Assembly: GCA_963580285.1 (NCBI GenBank)
Contig: OY757024.1
Span: 126,294,045 to 126,358,044 of the forward strand
DNA: 64,000 nucleotides
Source of the DNA: Lucinisca nassula
Taxonomy: Eukaryota; Mollusca; Bivalvia; Lucinida; Lucinidae
Reading direction: 5' to 3'
Position 1 is the stretch's first letter, and each line of letters begins with the position of its first letter. A program made the translations under genes and the position numbers. Of this stretch, positions 9,771 through 20,843 are shown one piece after another. The notes under the pieces were generated by a model. That model did not search any database and was not told the DNA's origin. It was given only the letters and a program-made list of their open reading frames with translations.

Positions 9771-11760
9771 GGTGCTCCTGAAAGAAAAGGAGGAACAAAA
9801 GGACTATCTCCCTTAATGTCCAGTCTCCTCATAACGGAAGCTAAGGCGGAAGCAAAACGTTCTAAGTCAACCCTATTCTTCGCTACACTAGACGTGCAGT
9901 CGGCCTTCGACGTAGTACAACATACAATCCTGTTTGATAAACTACTTGACAGAAGTATATGTCCTACATACTGGTTAATCATAAAGGAACTGTATAACGG
10001 TCTGTCTACTAGAGTGAAATGGCTAGGTTCGTTTAGTGAAAGCTTTGAACTGAAACAGGGAGTGAGACAAGGAGGAGTACTGTCCACATATTTGTATAAG
10101 ATATTCGTTGAAGACCAATTACTTGAACTTGAAAAACATGCTCTCGGATTTACACCAGGGAACATTTATATAGGTGCTACAGCTGTTGCCGACGATATGG
10201 CATACTTGTCACCTACTCCAGAGGTTCTACAGATTATGCTACACGTGGGCCACCGATATTCTCAACAGCACCACTACAAGATTCATCCAGTAAAAACTAA
10301 GGTTGTTGAATACAGTGCAGCGAAAGGCAGCTCTGAATATGTTTGGACTCTTGGTGATAATCAAATAACATCATCCGATAATACGACCCACCTGGGGCTG
10401 AAAAGAACTGTTTCCAGTGAATGTGATATTAATATTGACAACAGAATAAAATTAGCAAGGAGAACAAAATATGCACTTATCAACTCTGGCTATCATGGAA
10501 CTAATGGGCTGAACCCTGCTACATCTTACCAGATTTACAGGACATACGTACTTCCGCGGCTTCTATACGGATTGGAAGTCTTACCCTTGAAAAAGTCACA
10601 AATATCTACCTTAGAGAAATTCCATAAAAATAGTCTGAGGATTATTCAGTCACTACCGGAGAGAACGGCTACAGCAGCAGTCTACTTACTTCTTGGAGCA
10701 ATACCAATTGAAGCAGAAATTCATAAGAGACAGCTTTCACTGTTTCACGCCATTCTGAGTTCTGATAATAGTAGAATTAAGGAGATCCTAGATCGACAAG
10801 TATCTGTGAATTTTGATAACACAGACAGTTTCTTCTATCAAATCCTACAAGTGTTACAGTTATATGAACTCCCCGATATTATCGCTCTGAAACAGAACCT
10901 TCCCACAAAGGATGAATGGAAAACGATGATCAACAAGACGGTGACTAAGTACTGGACAGATTCGGTGGTTCGAGACTCCTGTAGTAAGTCTACCCTTCGC
11001 TTTCTAGCGGTCGGTAGCATATTGGGGGGCAGCGTTCATCCAGTTTGGTCAACAACAGAGAATTCGGTTATCGACGTTCGTAAAGCTGTGACCAAGGCGA
11101 GGATGTTAACAGGAACCTACATACTTCAGAAGAATGTACATACGTTCAGCCAGTACCAGGAAGATCCCACCTGTAAACTCTGTCAGCAACAAGACGAAGA
11201 TATCACACATATGCTCATAAACTGTCCACTGCTTAGAGAGGATAGAAAAGAACCCTACAAAGCTATGAAGAATGCCGTAGTTAATCATATTGGTCCAGTT
11301 ACATGGAAACAAACATTCTCCACGTCTGAAAACTTGGTTCAACTCATAATTGACTGTACGAGATTCACTCACATATTCAGTGATAAAGAAGTGCTGGAAA
11401 GAATAGAAAGACTGTCACGTAACCTATGTTATAAACTTCACATAAAACGTCTGAGCTTAACACGAACTTAAAAAGAATGATGGTTGTCGGTGATATACTA
11501 CGAACTCTGTCTTGACCGGGGTTGTACAGTTTAGATTTTAGTGGCCCCACATCTACGTCCAATCCTACCCCGTGTTCGGGGGTGCTCCTATTGAGAGGAG
11601 GCTTATACAGATCAGAAGAAGGAACATACAGAAGAAACAGAAACAGCATACTGTAGTGATACGGTACAAGTGTAAATGTACATCATTATAATACATGTTT
11701 GTTGATATATGGATGTGGAATAAAAGAAATAATAAATTAAAAAAAAAAAAAAAATATTAA
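9765..11760 (+). CDS. LINE fragment 2: reverse transcriptase ORF, 5'-truncated
   Basis: This 568-codon frame (9765-11471) is open throughout. Its RT motifs are TKGLSPLMSSLL near codon 11, LDVQSAFDVV (first catalytic Asp), GVRQGGVLS, and VADDMAYL in place of the usual Y/FADD with both Asp kept. Downstream are LPRLLYGLEVLPL, TYILQKNVHTFS and a C-terminal zinc knuckle CKLCQQQDEDITHMLINC. Endonuclease and N-terminal parts are absent. The first codons may derive from the preceding element's UTR. An AATAAA and an A-rich tail end the element near 11760. It is likely immobile on its own. Clade uncertain. Confidence 0.8.
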
Positions 11761-11802
11761 AAAAATATTTTTCATTCTTAACATTTTAAGGGTCCGTTTC
11801 TG

Positions 11803-11841
11803 AAGTTAATTTGTCCGGGAAATTCCCGGACAAATTAACTT
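11803..11841. repeat. 39-bp perfect palindrome
   Basis: AAGTTAATTTGTCCGGGAA is followed by a central A and its exact complement. It lies just after the LINE tail and 412 bases before the agmatinase ATG. Confidence 0.9.
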
Positions 11842-12252
11842 AAAACAATGACGCCTAAATTGTTATTTTTATTGTTTTTTTTTTTAACCTTTTAGAATGG
11901 AGCTTAAAATTTCATTTATTTTATTAATTTCTGACCACCCGAAGTGGAGAAATTAGGGATAACGCACCACTAACCCCATTTCCCGGAAAATTGCCGGACA
12001 TTTGTGTGCATCCCATGGTTTGTCTAGACTGCTACACAGACTTTTATTTAAGAAATAGATGGTCTGTGTACCAGTCAACCAAACATCTACCAGACGTCGT
12101 TCGATCCCGGTGAAAGAACACGGAAATCATGGGAAGAATATGCACATTTTGACTCCCGCTTCCATGGTCTGGTAGATGATCGAACTCCCTCAGCAAATTC
12201 GTACTCAATCTTTTGCATGATCTAGATTAATATTAGACGGGTTCACTGGACA
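11842..12252 (+). other. 5' flank of agmatinase
   Basis: No clear TATA box or CpG-rich promoter is visible. The first 170 bases carry an interspersed repeat (about 11890-12000) whose inverted copy lies at 4290-4400. A spaced inverted repeat, CATCTACCAGAC near 12088 and GTCTGGTAGATG near 12168, is the only other structure. The transcription start and 5' UTR cannot be placed. Confidence 0.4.
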
Positions 12253-12430
12253 ATGTTCTCAAAACGGACACTCGTTGTCGTTGGTTTGCGAAAATGTCGC
12301 GGATTGAAAAGATTTTTCCACGTTTTTCAACAAAATCACAAATATAACCAACCACTCTCAGGCCATGACATGCCTAGAGCTGGTGGCATCGCGTCTATGA
12401 TGCGATTGCCAGTGCAAAATACAACTGAAG
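12253..12430 (+). CDS. AGMAT: Agmatinase exon 1 (start codon, mitochondrial presequence)
   Basis: The exon encodes residues 1-59 plus the first base of codon 60. The ATG has A at -3, and an in-frame TAG lies 30 bases upstream (12223-12225), so this is the first usable Met. Residues 1-38 hold seven Arg/Lys and no Asp/Glu, as expected for a mitochondrial matrix presequence; agmatinase is mitochondrial in animals. The segment SMMRLPVQ near residues 48-55 is a conserved family landmark. The donor GTGAGT follows directly, and the phase-1 end (g) joins the gt of exon 2 to make Gly60. What else it could be: nothing competing. Confidence 0.88.
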
Positions 12431-12469
12431 GTGAGTTAACTGAACTGTTACCAGTCTAAAAGCGGTTAC

Positions 12470-12570
12470 GGGTCGTTTCGCCCGCGAGTCGTTTCGCCCC
12501 TGGGTAATTTCGCCCTGGGTCGTTTCGCCCCGAATCATTTTGCCCAATTTGGTGGGTCGTTTGCCCATAT
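12470..12570. repeat. GGTCGTTTCGCCC minisatellite
   Basis: About six imperfect copies of a 14-17 base unit (gggtcgtttcgccc and variants) lie 40 bases after the exon 1 donor. Units decay toward the right. Confidence 0.85.
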
Positions 12571-12617
12571 TTTTATTTAGGCCCTATTGATTGAGTTACG
12601 GTTCCTAAATACAGTTA

Positions 12618-12660
12618 TTATGCTCCCAAATCTGAAAATGTTTGGGGGCGTATAACCCCA
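12618..12660 (+). repeat. Isolated 5' hairpin head of a Helitron-like family
   Basis: TTATGCTCCCAAA pairs with TTTGGGGGCGTAT across a short loop, the same 5' layout as the complete elements. No tract or tail follows. Confidence 0.5.
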
Positions 12661-13160
12661 GTATCTGGGACGGTGTTTTCTGAGGTATTCCGATTTCTCT
12701 TCAGGCTCTTCAGACACCTCACGGTTCACGGCGACTTTTTTACATGCTAAATTTGTGAAGGAAAATTGTTCGCACTTCCTGTGTCTTTATTTCGCATCAT
12801 TTGCTTATGTCAGTACCAGCATTCACTCGAGAAATCTTTTCTTTACAATTTAGATATATATTCAGCTTTGTAACGACTTCAGACAATAAAATATTCGACG
12901 ACAATGACACCCACTGTGTTTCGTCTCAATGTATTTTTCCATCAGCTGGCGAGGGCAACGACATGCTGTTAAATTGTTATGGACACAACGAGAACACCGC
13001 GGGATTTCAGTTGGCGGTGCTAACATACATTTCTGCTAGGAAAATCGCATGTAAATACCGCATAAGTGCTGTGTGTGGTATGTGGTGGGGGAGCGTGCGT
13101 GTGTGTGGGCACGTGTATGTGCGCGCGCATGCACGATCATTTAAATTGTAGATTGTGGAT
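12661..13160. other. Intron 1 sequence, no gene seen
   Basis: It ends in a GT-rich stretch (about 13070-13120). A 116-codon open frame here has no family feature. Confidence 0.5.
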
Positions 13161-13164
13161 TAAA

Positions 13165-13446
13165 GTTATCATGGCTTGCATGATGCATGATGCTTCCACG
13201 CAGAGCTGAAACCGACCCGCACTCGAGTACTGGTAAACTGCTTAGAGGATCTAAGCCTGCCCAGGCAAAGCGATGCGAGTCGGCCTGTCCATGCCTATAA
13301 ACCCTATTGGTTTCATTGGGCGGCAGGGCTTGAGATGTCATTTCATCTCAGTATCGGGTAAAAGACCCGCAAAATTGGAAGCAACGTCTCCAAAATGACC
13401 TAAATAGTGTTGACGGCGACGTTAAACCACAATCAAACAAACAAAC
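13165..13446 (+). repeat. SINE-like repeat with (CAAA) tail
   Basis: Near-complete copy running from the cttgcatgatgc / gcttccacgcagagctga head to gacgttaaaccacaatcaaa, followed by caaacaaaca. A second 3' piece follows at 13540-13645. Confidence 0.8.
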
Positions 13447-13539
13447 ATTTTCTATTAATAAAGATAGACAATTTAATTGACCCTTGCGACAGCTTCAACC
13501 AAAGCAAGGGCATCGAAAGTAAACAAAACACAATATCGT

Positions 13540-13645
13540 AGGTGATGTAATTTCATCTCAATGTCGGGTAAAAGTCTGACAAAATTGGAAGCAGTGTCTC
13601 CAAAATGACCTATGCAGTGTTGATGCAGATGTTAAAAACAAACAA
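13540..13645 (+). repeat. SINE-like repeat, 3' piece
   Basis: It matches the last 100 bases of the family: tttcatctcaatgtcgggta to gttaaaaacaaacaaa. Confidence 0.7.
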
Positions 13646-13648
13646 ATC

Positions 13649-16600
13649 CTCCCCTGCGATATTTGGTGTCTCAGTGCAGGTCTAGGGCCTCACCTGAGAG
13701 CAAACATATCTCCGGATATTTAAAAATTCACATCCCACCAATAAAGAAACCTCGGAGGAAGGTGTACTCATATCAGAAAGGTGACTATGAAACTATGAGG
13801 AAGGATGCACTCAGATTTGCAAAGGAGAAATACTTTAATGGTCATTCAGATGCTCGGTCTGTACAGGAGAATTTTGATTTGATAACTTCTTTCATTCATA
13901 CTTCGGCCGAAAATCATATCCCCTCAAAAACTAGTAGGTCTGTATCTTCTATTCCATGGATCACTCCAGAGATAAGGAGAAAAATTCGCAGAAGGAATAT
14001 GATTCATGCAAAGGCAAAAAAGACAGGAAGTGGTAAACTCCGGACAAAATTTGAAAACTTGAGACGTGAAATCAAGACTGATATAAAAAATCAGCATGAT
14101 TTGTATGTGAATAACTTGGTAGGTGATGTAAAGGCAAATCCCAGAGACTTCTACAGATATATCAATAGCCAGAAGAAAGACAGGCAAGGTATCCCGCCCC
14201 TTAATAAAAGAGGAGGGAACGGGGTTGCTGAATCAGACTCTGAAAGGGCAGAGGAACTAGTTGGTCAATTCAATGATGCGTTTAATAAAACTGAGTTCAA
14301 GGAGGTTCCATTGACTGGAAGATCGGCCCCATTCATGAATAATATTGTTGTGACAGCTGCAGGCGTGATCAAGTTACTCCAAGGCTTAAACCCCAGTAAG
14401 GCCTTAGGACCTGATGAGCTTCATCCTAGAGTCCTGAAGGAACTAGCAAATGAGTTGGGTCCAGTTTTTGCACACTTGTTTCAACAGTCTCTTGATACGG
14501 GTGAAATCCCCAAAGAATGACTCTTAGCAAACATCTGTCCACTCTTCAAAAAAGGAGATAGGGCTCTTGCCCGTAATTATCGCCCTGTGTCTCTGACTTG
14601 TGTTCTGTGTAAATTGCTGGAACATATAGTCTGCTCAAACATCATGGCCCACTTGGACGAACATTAACTTTTGTCAGACAGACAACATGCATTTAGGAAA
14701 AGGCACAGTTGTGAAACTCAGCTAAGCACAGTTATTAATGACTGGGCAAAAATCTTAGACAAAGGGGGACAGGTCGACACATTTATTCTGGACTTCGAGA
14801 AGGCTTTTGACACCCCTCCTCATGAACTACTTAAATCTAAGTTATTAGGGCCCCGCACTGAAAGTGTGGGTGCCCTATAGTAATCACTCTGTCCGTCCGT
14901 CTGTCTGTCCGTCTGTCCGTCCACAAATTTTTTTATCCTCCATAACTTTTTATTATTCCTGGATGGATTTAAATATTACTTGGCATCATTCTGTCCGTCC
15001 GTCTGTCTGTCTGTCTGTCCGTCTGTCCGTCCACAAATTTTTTTATCCTCCATAACTTTCTTATTCCTGGATGGATTTAAATATTACTTGGCAGAAATGT
15101 TAACCATAATGTGATGGAGTGTTGCGCGCAAGACTCAGGTCCGTACCTCAAAGGTCAAGGTCATACTTAGAGGTTAAAGGTCAAAAAAGGGTCTTTCCTG
15201 TGTCCAATTAATAACTTTGTTATTATTCCTGGATGGATTTAAATATTACTTGGCAGAAATGTTAACCATAATGTGACGAAGTGTCACACGCAAGACCCAC
15301 AGCAGTACCTCAAAGGTCAAGGTCATACTTAGAGATAAAAGGTCAAAAAAGCGTCTTTTTCATTGGGTCCAATCTATAACTTTCTTATACCTGGATGGAT
15401 TTAAATATTACTTAGCAGAAATATTAACCATAATGTGACAGTGTGTCACGCGCAAGACCCAGGTCCGTACCTCAAAGGTCAAGGTCATACTTAGAGGTGA
15501 AAGGAAAAAAAAACGTCTTTTTTAACATCAACATTTTCCTACTCCTCTGATAGCGCTGCCGGGGCCTTAGTCAGTTTCACTGACAGCTCTAGTTTGGTTA
15601 TGGAAATGGGGGAAAGACCCTCAAATGGATAGATTCCTTTCTTTGCTACAGAAAACAGCGGGTTGTTGTTAATGGTGAATCTTCGGAGTGGGCTCCAGTT
15701 TTGTCTGGAGTCCCGCAAGGGACCGTTCTTGGTCCACTTTTGTTCTCCCTGTACATCAATGATATTTCCACCGACATTGACTCAGAAATAAGATTGTTCG
15801 CAGATGACTGTGTTTGTTACCGGGAAATTAGAGATACAGATGACTCAGTGAAACTTCAGGCTGACATAGATAGATTAGGATGTTGGGCCCGAAAATGGGG
15901 CATGAGATTTCAGCCAGTTAAATGCAATATTATGTAGATAACAAGGAAGAGATCTAATAAAGTTGAGGCTTCTTACACCTTAGAGGGAACGGTCCTCGAG
16001 AATGTGGACTCCATTAAATACCTTGGAGTGACAATCTCACACAACTTTAGATGGAATACTCATATTAGCAACATTTGTACTAAGGCAAATAGAACGCTTG
16101 GTTTCCTGAGGCGAAATCTTCATCAGTGCCCCCAGGATGTTAAAGAGGCAGCATATAAAGGTCTTGTTCGCCCAATCTTGGAATATGGTAGTTGTATCTG
16201 GGACCCCAGTGGAGTGGTCCTTAACGATGAAATTGAGAAAGTTCAGAATAGAGCTGCTAGATTTGTAACAGGCAATTACTGCTTTGAAACTTGGAGCATG
16301 ACTGGAATACTTGGAAAATTAAAATGGGAGTCTCTCAAGAAAAGGAGAAAAGACAGTAGGCTATTCCTATTATACATAGGTCTAAAGGGTGCTGCCAGCA
16401 TTCCAACAGACGACCTTGTTCCCCCAGCTAGACACTGTAGAAATCACCATTCGTTGGCGTTTCAGACCCTTACTGCAAGAACTGACATTTATAAAGAGTC
16501 GTTCTTCCCCAGAACCATTAGAGATTGGAATGCCCTTCCCGATTCGATTATTTCGACAGCTGAATGTGCTGATGATTTTGTAACTAAATTTACCTCTTTG

Positions 16601-16705
16601 GTTAGAGCTAGGGAATAACTTCCCACATCACAGGTCCTGGTGTATGAATGTCTTTTGAAGTGTCACCAGTAACAATTCTGATTCTGAAAAAAGAAGATTC
16701 ATTTT
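13649..16705 (+). pseudogene. LINE (Jockey/CR1-like) RT, interrupted by a 748-bp insert
   Basis: Exact removal of 14845-15592 restores one reading frame: SKL joins FGYGNGGKTLKWIDSFL. Domains are a linker and maturase-like N part (13663 on), then KALGPDELHPRVLKELA, FKKGD..YRPVSLT, FILDFEKAFD (catalytic Asp), LSGVPQGTVLGPLLF, LFADDCVCY (catalytic pair), DSIKYLGVTI, RTLGFLRRNL, LVRPILEYGSCIW and FFPRTIRDWNALP. The final stop is at 16618. Three in-frame stops (14518 TGA, 14665 TAA, 15935 TAG) inactivate it. The endonuclease is missing (5' truncation). A 3' UTR ends with short attctg repeats. Confidence 0.88.
14845..15592 (+). mobile_element. Helitron-like element B1 with ~161-bp monomers
   Basis: It begins TTAGGGCCCC with a hairpin around a GAA loop (14847-14876). 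Two gtccgtccgtctgtc tracts follow (about 14893-14925 and 14993-15033), then about four monomers of 161 bp. It ends with GGGGCC, the hairpin GTCAGT-TTC-ACTGAC and CTAG before T. The interrupted LINE frame gives the empty site, aagtta|tttgg: insertion between A and T without target duplication, as for Helitrons. Confidence 0.85.
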
Positions 16706-16959
16706 TATTGTGTTTGGATTTAACGACATGTCAACCCGTGTGAGTCATTTTATGTCGTCTCCCAGAGAAAGGACAGCAGCCTAGGCATTGCCCAAATGTA
16801 AGCCAATATAAGTTGGATGCCACAGCGACAAAACATATATGACACTTTCCGCATGGAAGAGTATGGAAAAAAAACTTGAGTCTCGCAGCCGGACAACATT
16901 CGGCCGAATCTTGTTGGCGCGGGGTGTGAAGGGGTGGGGATGTTTAATGTAAAAGGTTG

Positions 16960-17390
16960 ACCGTATGGCTCTGTAGCTTATTCCGTGGAATATTTGCTCG
17001 ATGTGCAAGAGCCCCTGGTTTGAGTCCCGATCATGCCATGTTGTTTCCTCCCTTGTGACATTTGGTGGTTCCGTATGAGTCCAACGCTGCATCTGAGAGC
17101 ATAAACTAGTATGAAAAATAAGTGTCGCAGACAGACTGGATGGGACGCGCAGATTCTTCTGAATCTCATAAGACGGCAGGAGGCGGGGTAATGTAACAGG
17201 TCGACTATGTGGCCCCGTAGCTCAGTCGGTAGAGTGTCAAGTGACCCGGGATAGGAGTCCCAATCGAGTCATGTTCTTTTTTTCCTCCCCAGTGACACTA
17301 TCATTATTTTCCATTTGCTTAGTCGAGTGAATATAGCCCTTGCAAAATCTAGGGAATTTTGGTGTGAATGATGTGAAAAAAAAAATTAAA
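16960..17390 (+). repeat. Two tandem tRNA-derived SINE heads
   Basis: Heads at about 16965-17035 (ctctgtagctta..., B-box-like ggtttgagtcccg) and 17212-17270 (ccccgtagctcagtcggtag...) lie about 245 bases apart. Each is followed by tgtttcctccc/ttttcctcccc and a gtgaca motif. They have no CCA-competent acceptor stem and are not tRNA genes. Confidence 0.65.
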
Positions 17391-17575
17391 AAGAAAGAAA
17401 AGAAAAAATGCCTTTCAGAATCTTACAAATAATATTATGTGTGTTTAATTGAGAGGAAGAGAGAGATTCTCAAAGAAAAAATCAACTCGCACTGCTTAGC
17501 CTGGGGTCTTAGCAGCTTTGGAGCGTCAACAATTTACGATGGAAATAGAAAGAAAGAAAAAATCCTTTGGCGAAT

Positions 17576-17622
17576 TATTATTTATTTATTTATCTATTCA
17601 TTTATTTATTTATTTATACCTG
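17576..17622. repeat. TTTA microsatellite
   Basis: Imperfect run of tatttatttattta. Confidence 0.85.
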
Positions 17623-18049
17623 TTGTTAATGTCAGCCAAATCAGAACGACATAAATTTGGCCTCAAGCTTCAGCATTGTTTAGCATTATACTTGGGTCAG
17701 ATCAAATAGACAAGTGCATTATTTACGTATGCACCGACATCAATATCACCCACTTGCGCAATATACATGTAAACAACCGAAGAGAAAAAAATATGTGATA
17801 TGAAAGAAAATGCACCAAAACAACAAGACAGTTTATGTGGTAGAGTTTATAATGTCATACATGAAAACATATTCCTTTTCTTGTGTGAATGCATTAGAAA
17901 AATCAGGAAGATTGTGCACGAGTTCTCTCCGGAGTAAGACCAAATGGAGGTAGTCTTCGAAATTCGTGTTTTTTAATAGGCTGAATCCAGCCGTAGGTGA
18001 AGATTTTACCCGAAAAGGAAAATAGAAAAATAATGAAATCTACACCAAA
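17623..18049. other. Intron 1 sequence, no gene seen
   Basis: AT-rich with no repeat I can name. Confidence 0.4.
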
Positions 18050-18059
18050 CGGATGGGTG

Positions 18060-20045
18060 GCAAGCCTAGGGGGCATATTGCTTCTGGCTTGTCCATTAGT
18101 CTGTCCGTTTGTTCGTACATCACGCTAACTTTATAACCATATATGCTATTGTTTTGAAATTTCATATATGGAATCCTCAGGGACAAAAAGGTGACCCATA
18201 TTTTTTTTCTTAGCCATCTCCCCTTTTTGAGTTATTTCCCTTTTAATATTATAAAATAACATTGAAATCTTGTTAGCAAGATATCTGAAAAAGTATTTGA
18301 GCTAGAGCCCTGATATTTGGTATACTGATTGGGACTGAGGAGGAGATCACCTGATCAAATTTTCAACCATTTTAATGAAATTTTGTTAGAGTTATGGGCT
18401 TATGGCCCTTTGCAATTTCTGGCCATTTATTTGTGTTGTTTTATTGTGCATGGCATAACTTTAGAACCATGTATGTAAGTGGTTTGAAATTTCATATATG
18501 GATTCCTCATGAAAAATAGTTGACACATATTTTTTTCTTTTCTGAATTATTTCCCCTCTTCGAGTTATTTCCCTTTTAAGTACAAAACCTAGAAATCTCG
18601 TTAGCAAGATAACTGCAAAAGTAGTTGAGCTAGAGCCTAGATATTTGGTATACTGATTGGGACTGAGAAGGAGATATCTGATTAAATTTTCAACCAATTT
18701 AATGACATTTTGTTGGAGTCCTGGCCCTTTGCAATTTCGGCCATTTAATTGTGTTGCTTTCTTGTGCATAGAATAACTTTAGAACCATGTATGCTAGTGT
18801 TTTGAAATTTCATATATGGATTTCTCACGAAAAAATAGTTGACCTGTATTTTTTCTTATCAGAATTATCTACCAGTTTCGAGTTATTTCCGTTTTAATTA
18901 AATGATATAGGAAGTTCGTTAGCAAGATATCTCAAAAAGTATTTGAGCTAGATCCTAGATATTTGGTATACAGATTTGGTCAAAAGAGGAGATCACCTGA
19001 TTAAATTTTCAACCAATTTAATTAAATTTTGTTAGAGTTCTGGCTGTTTGCCATTACTGGCCATTTAATTGTGTTGCTTTCTGGTGGATAGCATAACTTT
19101 ATATCCATGTATGCTAGTATTTTGAAATTTCATATATGGATTTCTCATGAAAAACTAGTTGACCCCCTATATTTTTTCTAATCCAAATTATCTCCCCTTT
19201 TTCAGTTATTTCCCTTTTAATTATATGACAGAAATCTCGTTAGCAAGATATTTCAAAAAGTATTTGAGCTAGAGCCTTGATAGTTGGTATACTGATTGGA
19301 CTAAGGAGTAGATCACCTGATTAAATTTTCAACCAATTTTATAAAATTTTGTAAGAGTTATGGCCCTTGTAATTTCTGGCCATTTAATTCTGTTGCTTTC
19401 TGGTGCATAGCATAACTTTATAACCATGTACTCTAGTGTTTGAAATTTCATATATGGATTTCTCATGAAAAAAAAGAGTTGATCTATATTTTTTTTTCTT
19501 ATCCAAATTATCTCCCCTTTTTGTGTGATTTGCCCTTTAATTAAATAACATAGAAATTTCATTAGCAAGATATCTAAAAAAGTATTTGAGCTAGAGCCTT
19601 GATATTTGGTATACTGATTGGGACTGAGGAGGAATTCACCTGATGAAATTTCAACCAATTTAATGAAAATTTATTAGAGTTATTGCCCTTTACAATTTCT
19701 GGCCATTTGCTTGTGTTGATTTCCTGTGCATAGTATTACTTAAGAGCTATGTATGCTAGTGTTTTGAAATTTTATATATGGTTTCCTCATGAAAAAAAGT
19801 TGACATGATTTTTTTTCTTATCTGACTTATCTCCCCTTTTCGCATTGTTTCCCTTTCAATTCAATAACAGAGAAATCTTGTTAGCAAGATATCTCAAAGT
19901 ATTTGAGCGGGAGCCTTGATATTTGGTATAATGACTGGGACTGGGGAGGAGATCACCTCATTACATTTTCAACCAGTTTAATGAAATTTTGTTGGAGTGA
20001 TTGCCCTTTGCAATTTCTGGTCATTGAATTGTTTTGCCTTCATGT
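18060..20045. repeat. 320-bp tandem array (about six copies)
   Basis: The motif ttcaaccaattta recurs at 18361, 18689, 19008, 19328, 19650 and 19968 (spacing 318-328). Each unit contains ataactttagaaccatgtat, catatatggatt and agcaagatat. A possible 5' head at about 18060 pairs caagcc with ggcttg before a gtctgtccgtttgttcg tract, as in the other tandem-repeat elements, but I could not define the 3' end. Confidence 0.75.
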
Positions 20046-20446
20046 ACAAGGTGAACAGGGTTTTTTTTACCTTTATTTTTCTATTTAAATATTTAAGGTC
20101 AAATAATAAAGATTGTTTTTTTTTCAATTACTAGGCTACTAGCTTTTGTTTAAATAATTTCAAAATCTTAGTCTTAAAGTCAATTTTGGCTGTTAAAGTC
20201 AATTTTGGCTGTTTAACATGCATAAATTGAGAAATATATGTTATTCTATAGGTTGATAACCTTATTTAAATACGGTATGAATTTTTAACATTCTTTTACT
20301 CATTTAGTTTGATTATACTACTTTAAGTCAACTTTGTAACAATTTCTGAAGTATTTTAAGGAAGATTAATTCAATTTGCCAGTATTTGCCACTTGATGAG
20401 TATTTTACAGACTGGTAAATACCGGGGGTGGAATTTGCCACCCAAC

Positions 20447-20640
20447 CCTGAAAGAACAGTGACACCTTGGAACAAGCTGCCAGATAGTGTTGTAAATGCG
20501 CCTATCCTAAACACTCTTAAAAACTGACTTGATAAATTCATGGGTCCAGATAGTAAGTATGAAGTTTTCTGGAAAATAATACTTGGGTGTCTGTTCAAGA
20601 GGGGGGTTATAAGAGATCAATGATCTCGCGACCCTACGCT
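20447..20640 (+). pseudogene. LINE C-terminal tail fragment
   Basis: The frame from 20447 reads ERTVTPWNKLPDSVVNAP with one in-frame TGA near 20525, then LDKFMGPDSKYEVFW and a stop at 20621. The R/TVTPWNKLPDSVV block is the usual LINE C-terminal end. Confidence 0.7.
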
Positions 20641-20843
20641 GGATAAGTTAAGTGAAGTTATTTGAAAGTCCCTGTTTTAGTAATTTATGTCTCCCCCGAA
20701 ATTTTTTTTCAGAGAGACATATTGTTTTTCCCCCGGGCGTCTGTCAAACATGTCAGGTTTGGGGGCTGGTGTCCAGATTGATAACAATAGAAAATGATTG
20801 GAAAACGATTGGTAAACAATAGATTTATTCCGTAAATGAAAGG

